A stretch of 9,946 bases of DNA. It comes from an uncultured Ruminococcus sp. (GTDB lineage: Bacteria; Bacillota; Clostridia; Oscillospirales; Ruminococcaceae). Below the pieces are notes generated by a model. The model was given only the letters and a program-made list of their open reading frames with translations. It was not told the DNA's origin and did no database searches. Below, one piece after another: positions 7,189-9,946 of this stretch. Numbering within the stretch: the stretch's first letter is position 1; every line of letters starts with the position of its first letter. A program made the translations under genes and the position numbers. The DNA lies in the NCBI GenBank assembly GCA_947175975.1, contig CAMWOX010000045.1, forward strand, positions 1 through 9,946, read 5' to 3'.

Positions 7189-8439
7189 CTATTTTCTGAT
7201 AAATGACGTATCTGGCAGGATACCGCCTTTCATATAAAAATTCTTCAACAGTGCCAATGAGCATCCGGCAAGGAAATCTGTTTTTTCTTCAATACAACTG
7301 CAAACAATTCTGCCTGCAATGTCTTCCCCTGCGAAATCTTTTATATAACGCTTAAAATATAATAACCCTTTGTCGGACAAGCCGAAATGGTGCAGTATCA
7401 CATGCTGTGCCTGGAAACAGCAGACAAAATTATGCAGCAGTACACTCCAGTCCTGCATAATTTCCCGGACGACTTCTTCACAGCGGACATCTCCGGCAGA
7501 ACATGCCTGATACATCTGTTCCAGTGTAACATGCTGAATATAGCCGTCTGTTATGGAATACAAGAACGGCGTACGCTCCTTACTGTATACTTCTGCAATG
7601 CGTGCCTGCATTGCCTGTGTCGATAACTGCGCCCGGACAGATCCTGCCGGATAGCCGTCCTGCTGTCTTCCATTAGGACGGATAATACAGCGTTCTGTCA
7701 GATAACTGTAAGTAAGATAATCCTGCTCTGTTTTTTCCGGTCGCAGCAATGCCATATGGATATGACTGCCCATATAGACGAAAATCTGATTGGCACTGAT
7801 GCTGTTCCTTTGCAGATCCGCATTGGCAAGTGCTTGCAGCCACACAGCATTACCGCAGGTCACAGACGGCATCTGGGGATAATCAGAAAGTGACTTTGTC
7901 AGCTCCGAAAAATCTAATATACCATCTTTATAAAAAACACGCATACGTCCGATCATAGTGGGCATGACACCAACACCGATCCCCAGTACATCATGCTTTG
8001 TCAGACAACTGTTGCTTATCATGCGTTCTGTCGCTGAAATAATAAACTGTATGATCTCCTTACGGCTGGTGTGCGGATTACATGCCATATTTGCCTTGTC
8101 CAGGATCTCCATATGCATTGTACACAATCCAACACTGATTTCCTGATCACCTATGACAGCTCCAAGTACAAATTTATGATTCGCATTAATATCCAACAGG
8201 ATTTTTCTGCGTCCTTTCGGAAGTTTATTATTATTCTGATTCTGATAAGGTGCTTCTCCGATTTCTACAAGAAGACCTTCCGCAATCATTGCATTTGTAA
8301 TCTGCGTGATCGATGCACGGGTAATTTGCAGCTGCTGTGCAAGATCCACTCTTGAGATCGGCCCTGCCTCCCATACCGTGCGGAGAACCTGCATTCTATT
8401 GATACGCTTTAAATCCAGCTTACTGATTCCACTCAGCAT
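7189..8439 (-). CDS. ROK-family transcriptional regulator, degenerate sugar-kinase domain
   Basis: This 416-residue protein has the NagC/Mlc/XylR-type layout. An N-terminal winged helix-turn-helix spans about residues 12-62, with a helix-turn-helix over SRVDLAQQLQITRASITQITNAMIAEGLLVE (29-59). An actin-like ROK domain follows from about residue 88. The ROK signatures are eroded: the phosphate loop usually reading DIGGT is GAVIGDQ (93-99), the catalytic Asn-Asp position reads CGNAVW (195-200), and the zinc motif CxCGxxGC is reduced to a single Cys251 followed by GYPAGSV (262-268). Kinase activity is therefore very unlikely, and zinc-dependent ligand sensing is doubtful. The ATG at 8439 has AAGGAG eight bases upstream. 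It has its own promoter carrying an inverted repeat, which suggests autoregulation. The effector sugar and targets are unknown; no sugar genes lie nearby. Confidence 0.88.
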   Translation of the reverse strand: MLSGISKLDLKRINRMQVLRTVWEAGPISRVDLAQQLQITRASITQITNAMIAEGLLVEIGEAPYQNQNNNKLPKGRRKILLDINANHKFVLGAVIGDQEISVGLCTMHMEILDKANMACNPHTSRKEIIQFIISATERMISNSCLTKHDVLGIGVGVMPTMIGRMRVFYKDGILDFSELTKSLSDYPQMPSVTCGNAVWLQALANADLQRNSISANQIFVYMGSHIHMALLRPEKTEQDYLTYSYLTERCIIRPNGRQQDGYPAGSVRAQLSTQAMQARIAEVYSKERTPFLYSITDGYIQHVTLEQMYQACSAGDVRCEEVVREIMQDWSVLLHNFVCCFQAQHVILHHFGLSDKGLLYFKRYIKDFAGEDIAGRIVCSCIEEKTDFLAGCSLALLKNFYMKGGILPDTSFIRK

Positions 8440-8491
8440 GAAACGACTCCTTTCTGGAGAAAATGAAAAAATAAAGAAAACAAATCAAACA

Positions 8492-8509
8492 ATGCTATTA
8501 TTATAGCAT
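8492..8509. promoter_or_regulatory. Inverted repeat over the ROK-gene -10 (candidate autoregulatory operator)
   Basis: ATGCTAT (8492-8498) and ATAGCAT (8503-8509) are perfect 7-base inverted arms with a 4-base centre. They cover the entire -10 element, so a bound protein would block transcription. ROK regulators often bind AT-rich dyads at their own promoters, which makes autoregulation plausible, but half of the symmetry is contributed by the extended -10 itself. Confidence 0.45.
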
Positions 8510-8528
8510 AGTTTCTGAAAAAAAGCAA
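8500..8528 (-). promoter_or_regulatory. Candidate promoter of the ROK regulator (extended -10)
   Basis: On the minus strand, TTGCTT (8528-8523) is 17 bases from TATAAT (8505-8500), and TGC just before the -10 makes it an extended TGnTATAAT element. The expected start is about 55 bases before the regulator ATG. It lies just past the terminator of the upstream surface-protein gene, so the regulator should form a separate transcription unit. Confidence 0.75.
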
Positions 8529-8557
8529 GTCCTAATTACATAAATTTTAAAATTTCC

Positions 8558-8591
8558 AAAAAATCTGCCTGTTCTGCGAGAGAACAGGCAG
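8558..8591 (-). terminator. Strong rho-independent terminator of the surface-protein gene
   Basis: CTGCCTGTTCT (8565-8575) and AGAACAGGCAG (8581-8591) form a perfect 11-bp stem with a 5-base loop. On the minus strand the stem is followed by ATTTTTT. It starts 17 bases past the stop codon of the wall-anchored protein gene at 8609. Confidence 0.93.
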
Positions 8592-8608
8592 GGAGCAGAT
8601 TTCAGATT

Positions 8609-9502
8609 TTACTGATTGTCTTTTTTCTTTCTTGTAATAGAAGCAGCAATCGCCGCTGTTGTGCCTGCACCAATCCAGAGTTCCACAGAGCTGGTATCAC
8701 CTGTTTTGGGAGATCCTGTTTTTGTCTCGGTATCAGAAGCAGTTGTACTCTTGGCTGCTGTAGAAGTTTTGCCGGTGGTCGTTGTCTTAGCAGTTGTTGT
8801 GGTTGTCTTGGGTGTAGTTGTACTATCAGGCTTTTGTGTCGTAGATGGAGTATCTGTATCTTTCATGCCATTCAGGTAAACTGTTTTGCTTTCACTCCAT
8901 GCACTATAGATTCTTTCTCCATTGACAAGTTTGAATGCTCTGACTTTGATCGTTTCTTTATAAGGAATCGACCCGGATGTCTGATAGGATGTACCCTTTA
9001 CATCAAATGTGTAGGAAGTAGGTGTGTCCGGATCAGACTCTTCTACTGTCGTTCTGTAAATCTGATAGCCGTCTGCACCGTCCACGGGATTCCAAGAAAT
9101 AACAGCACTCTCACCATCTGATCCTTCGGGTGCAGAACTCACTTTGAAATTGCCTGGCTCCGGTTTTTTCAATTCACTTGAAACAACTTCCGTTGTTGCA
9201 TCTGTTTCCGTTGCAAGTGTTGCGGCTGTGGTTGCAGGTGCATCCGTCTCAGATGCCTGCGGTGTTGTAACAGGTTCGGTCTGGATTTCTTCCGGTGTTG
9301 TCAAAGGTGCTTCTGGCTCTGTTTCTGGAGCAGTTGTCTGCGGCGACTCTTCCTCAGCATCCTGATTTTCAACATTTTCCACATTCTCGATATTTTCGAT
9401 ATTCTCCGCATTTTCTGCTTCTTCTGCATGAACTGCAACTGCCTGCATCGTGCCGAGCAGTGCCATTGCCATGACAGCGGATAAAATTCTCTTATGTTTC
9501 AT
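8609..9502 (-). CDS. Secreted fibronectin type III protein with SPKTG wall-sorting signal
   Basis: This 297-residue protein is probably exported and attached to peptidoglycan by a sortase. The signal peptide MKHKRILSAVMAMALLGTMQ...VHA covers 1-26, with likely cleavage after VHA. Next come six XEN tripeptide repeats (29-46), a Thr/Pro/Glu-rich stalk (about 47-110), and one fibronectin type III domain (about 116-210) with AVISWNPVDGADGYQIYR (133-150). A Thr/Lys-rich linker (about 217-263) leads to SPKTG (264-268), a hydrophobic segment (about 272-289) and the basic tail RKKK. SPKTG replaces the classical LPxTG Leu with Ser. I start at ATG 9502 because AAGGAGGT ends eight bases upstream; the longer reading from TTG 9508 would leave only two bases. 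It has its own promoter and terminator. Adhesion or substrate binding is inferred, as no catalytic domain is present. Confidence 0.9.
   Translation of the reverse strand: MKHKRILSAVMAMALLGTMQAVAVHAEEAENAENIENIENVENVENQDAEEESPQTTAPETEPEAPLTTPEEIQTEPVTTPQASETDAPATTAATLATETDATTEVVSSELKKPEPGNFKVSSAPEGSDGESAVISWNPVDGADGYQIYRTTVEESDPDTPTSYTFDVKGTSYQTSGSIPYKETIKVRAFKLVNGERIYSAWSESKTVYLNGMKDTDTPSTTQKPDSTTTPKTTTTTAKTTTTGKTSTAAKSTTASDTETKTGSPKTGDTSSVELWIGAGTTAAIAASITRKKKDNQ
8699..8713 (-). other. Sortase recognition motif SPKTG
   Basis: The codons for Ser-Pro-Lys-Thr-Gly sit before an Asp, a hydrophobic stretch of about 18 residues and the tail RKKKDNQ, which is the standard layout of a wall-sorting signal. 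PKTGD is typical; Ser in the first position is a variant seen in Ruminococcus-like Clostridia as far as I recall. Confidence 0.8.
9365..9418 (-). repeat. Six tandem 9-bp units encoding (A/I/V)-Glu-Asn
   Basis: Directly after the signal peptide, six in-frame 9-base units encode AEN AEN IEN IEN VEN VEN. The units vary at the first codon and at the Glu codon third base, so they have diverged. Changes in copy number would keep the reading frame and would alter only the length of the mature N-terminus. Confidence 0.9.
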
Positions 9503-9543
9503 AATCAAAAACCTCCTTGCATTATGAATCTATCGCATATACT

Positions 9544-9564
9544 GGTGCAAGCCAATCCTGCACC
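9544..9564 (-). promoter_or_regulatory. Leader hairpin upstream of the surface-protein gene
   Basis: GGTGCA and TGCACC form a 6-bp stem around a 9-base loop in the roughly 70-base leader between the predicted start near 9574 and the ribosome site at 9511-9518. No U-tract follows. It could affect mRNA stability or translation, but it is short and may be incidental. Confidence 0.3.
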
Positions 9565-9580
9565 TGTATCATTATCAGCT

Positions 9581-9609
9581 ATTATAGCAAATTTCACAGG
9601 AAATCACAA
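9581..9609 (-). promoter_or_regulatory. Candidate promoter of the surface-protein gene (extended -10)
   Basis: On the minus strand, TTGTGA (9609-9604) is 17 bases from TATAAT (9586-9581), again extended to TGCTATAAT. A dyad GCTAT-T-ATAGC (9578-9588) covers the -10, resembling the dyad at the ROK promoter. The rest of the 9503-9755 gap holds a short AGGTG-T-CACCT dyad (9733-9743) and AT-rich sequence, with no clear terminator for the upstream permease gene. Confidence 0.7.
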
Positions 9610-9755
9610 GGCTTTTTTGTTTAAATTTTGTTGAAATCCCGAAAAATCTCTGATTTGCATAAAATTTCGGTGAATTTTTCTACATATTTCATAGCGAATT
9701 ATTGTAACATCTGCGTCACGGATCAGATTTTCAGGTGTCACCTATGAAAGCAAAA

Positions 9756-9946
9756 CTATTTTGCCGTCAGTTCGTAAAGAATCATCATCAGGGGCATGGT
9801 TGCAACAGAAAATAATGTCGTTACACCGAATAATTCTGAAGCGTAGGCGGCATTCCTGTTATAATTCAGGCATTGCATCGTGCAGATCGCCGCACTTGGT
9901 GCAGCCATTGCGGCTAACACTGTCATTTCCACGATCTTCTCACCGG
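9756..9946 (-). CDS. AEC (auxin efflux carrier) family permease, C-terminal part
   Basis: Only the last 62 codons are in the window; the gene continues past the right edge. Translated on the minus strand, it reads into MTVLAAMAAPSAA, LNYNRNAAYASELFGVTTLFSVATMPLMMIL and ends YELTAK before TAG (9758-9756). A Pro in the penultimate helix, a Tyr-x-x-x-x-x-x-A-S-E segment, then a T-L-F-S-x-x-T-x-P-L final helix is the usual ending of AEC transporters, which export or exchange small organic acids such as malate. The substrate cannot be told from the tail. The gene lies 254 bp upstream of the surface-protein gene on the same strand; that gene has its own promoter. Confidence 0.8.
   Translation of the reverse strand, partial: GEKIVEMTVLAAMAAPSAAICTMQCLNYNRNAAYASELFGVTTLFSVATMPLMMILYELTAK

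Noticed and set aside
9503..9508. TTG start for the surface protein, two codons before the ATG
   Set aside because: The AAGGAGGT site would be only two bases from TTG 9508, against an ideal eight bases from ATG 9502.
9639..9670. CCGAAA/TTTCGG inverted repeat downstream of the AEC permease gene
   Set aside because: The arms are only 6 bp with a 20-base loop and no U-tract on the minus strand, so it is unlikely to be the permease terminator.
1..9946. CRISPR arrays, tRNA or rRNA genes, transposases, toxin-antitoxin or defence modules
   Set aside because: I read both strands for regularly spaced repeats, cloverleaf sequences and typical protein motifs and saw none.

Overview
The window looks like chromosomal DNA of a low-to-moderate GC Bacillota, most likely a gut or rumen Clostridia of the Ruminococcus/Oscillospiraceae type. 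The pointers are strong AAGGAGG-type ribosome binding sites, compact TTGnnn-17-TATAAT promoters (several with an extended TGCTATAAT -10), and a secreted protein with a Thr-rich linker and a C-terminal SPKTG wall-sorting signal. The species cannot be fixed from this sequence.

Layout from left to right: a small four-helix membrane protein (66-467, minus); asnB, glutamine-hydrolysing asparagine synthetase (540-2423, minus); a divergent promoter region; a single-pass membrane protein with a degenerate SGNH-hydrolase-like ectodomain (2621-3391, plus) closed by a terminator; an unrecognised acidic 134-residue protein (3440-3844, minus); a DUF1846/UPF0371 protein (3895-5367, minus); pyrG, CTP synthase (5467-7086, minus); a degenerate ROK-family transcriptional regulator (7189-8439, minus) with its own promoter; a strong terminator; a secreted, probably wall-anchored fibronectin type III protein (8609-9502, minus); and the C-terminal end of an AEC-type permease (9756 to the window edge, minus).

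Two glutamine-dependent amidotransferases, AsnB and PyrG, form the housekeeping core. The ROK regulator lies 102 bp upstream of pyrG with no clean promoter between them. They may therefore be partly co-transcribed, and the gap holds a strand-specific hairpin that could be a terminator or attenuator. DUF1846 has its own recognisable promoter and probably carries the 134-residue gene with it. No stretch of more than 300 bases lacks a gene; the longest gap (9503-9755) holds a promoter, a leader hairpin and small dyads.

I found no CRISPR array, transposase, prophage, toxin-antitoxin or defence module. The points most worth following are the inferred loss of catalytic residues in the SGNH-like membrane protein and in the ROK regulator, the pyrG leader hairpin and adjoining palindrome, and the inverted repeats that sit on promoter elements. 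None of these amounts to a convincing new system.
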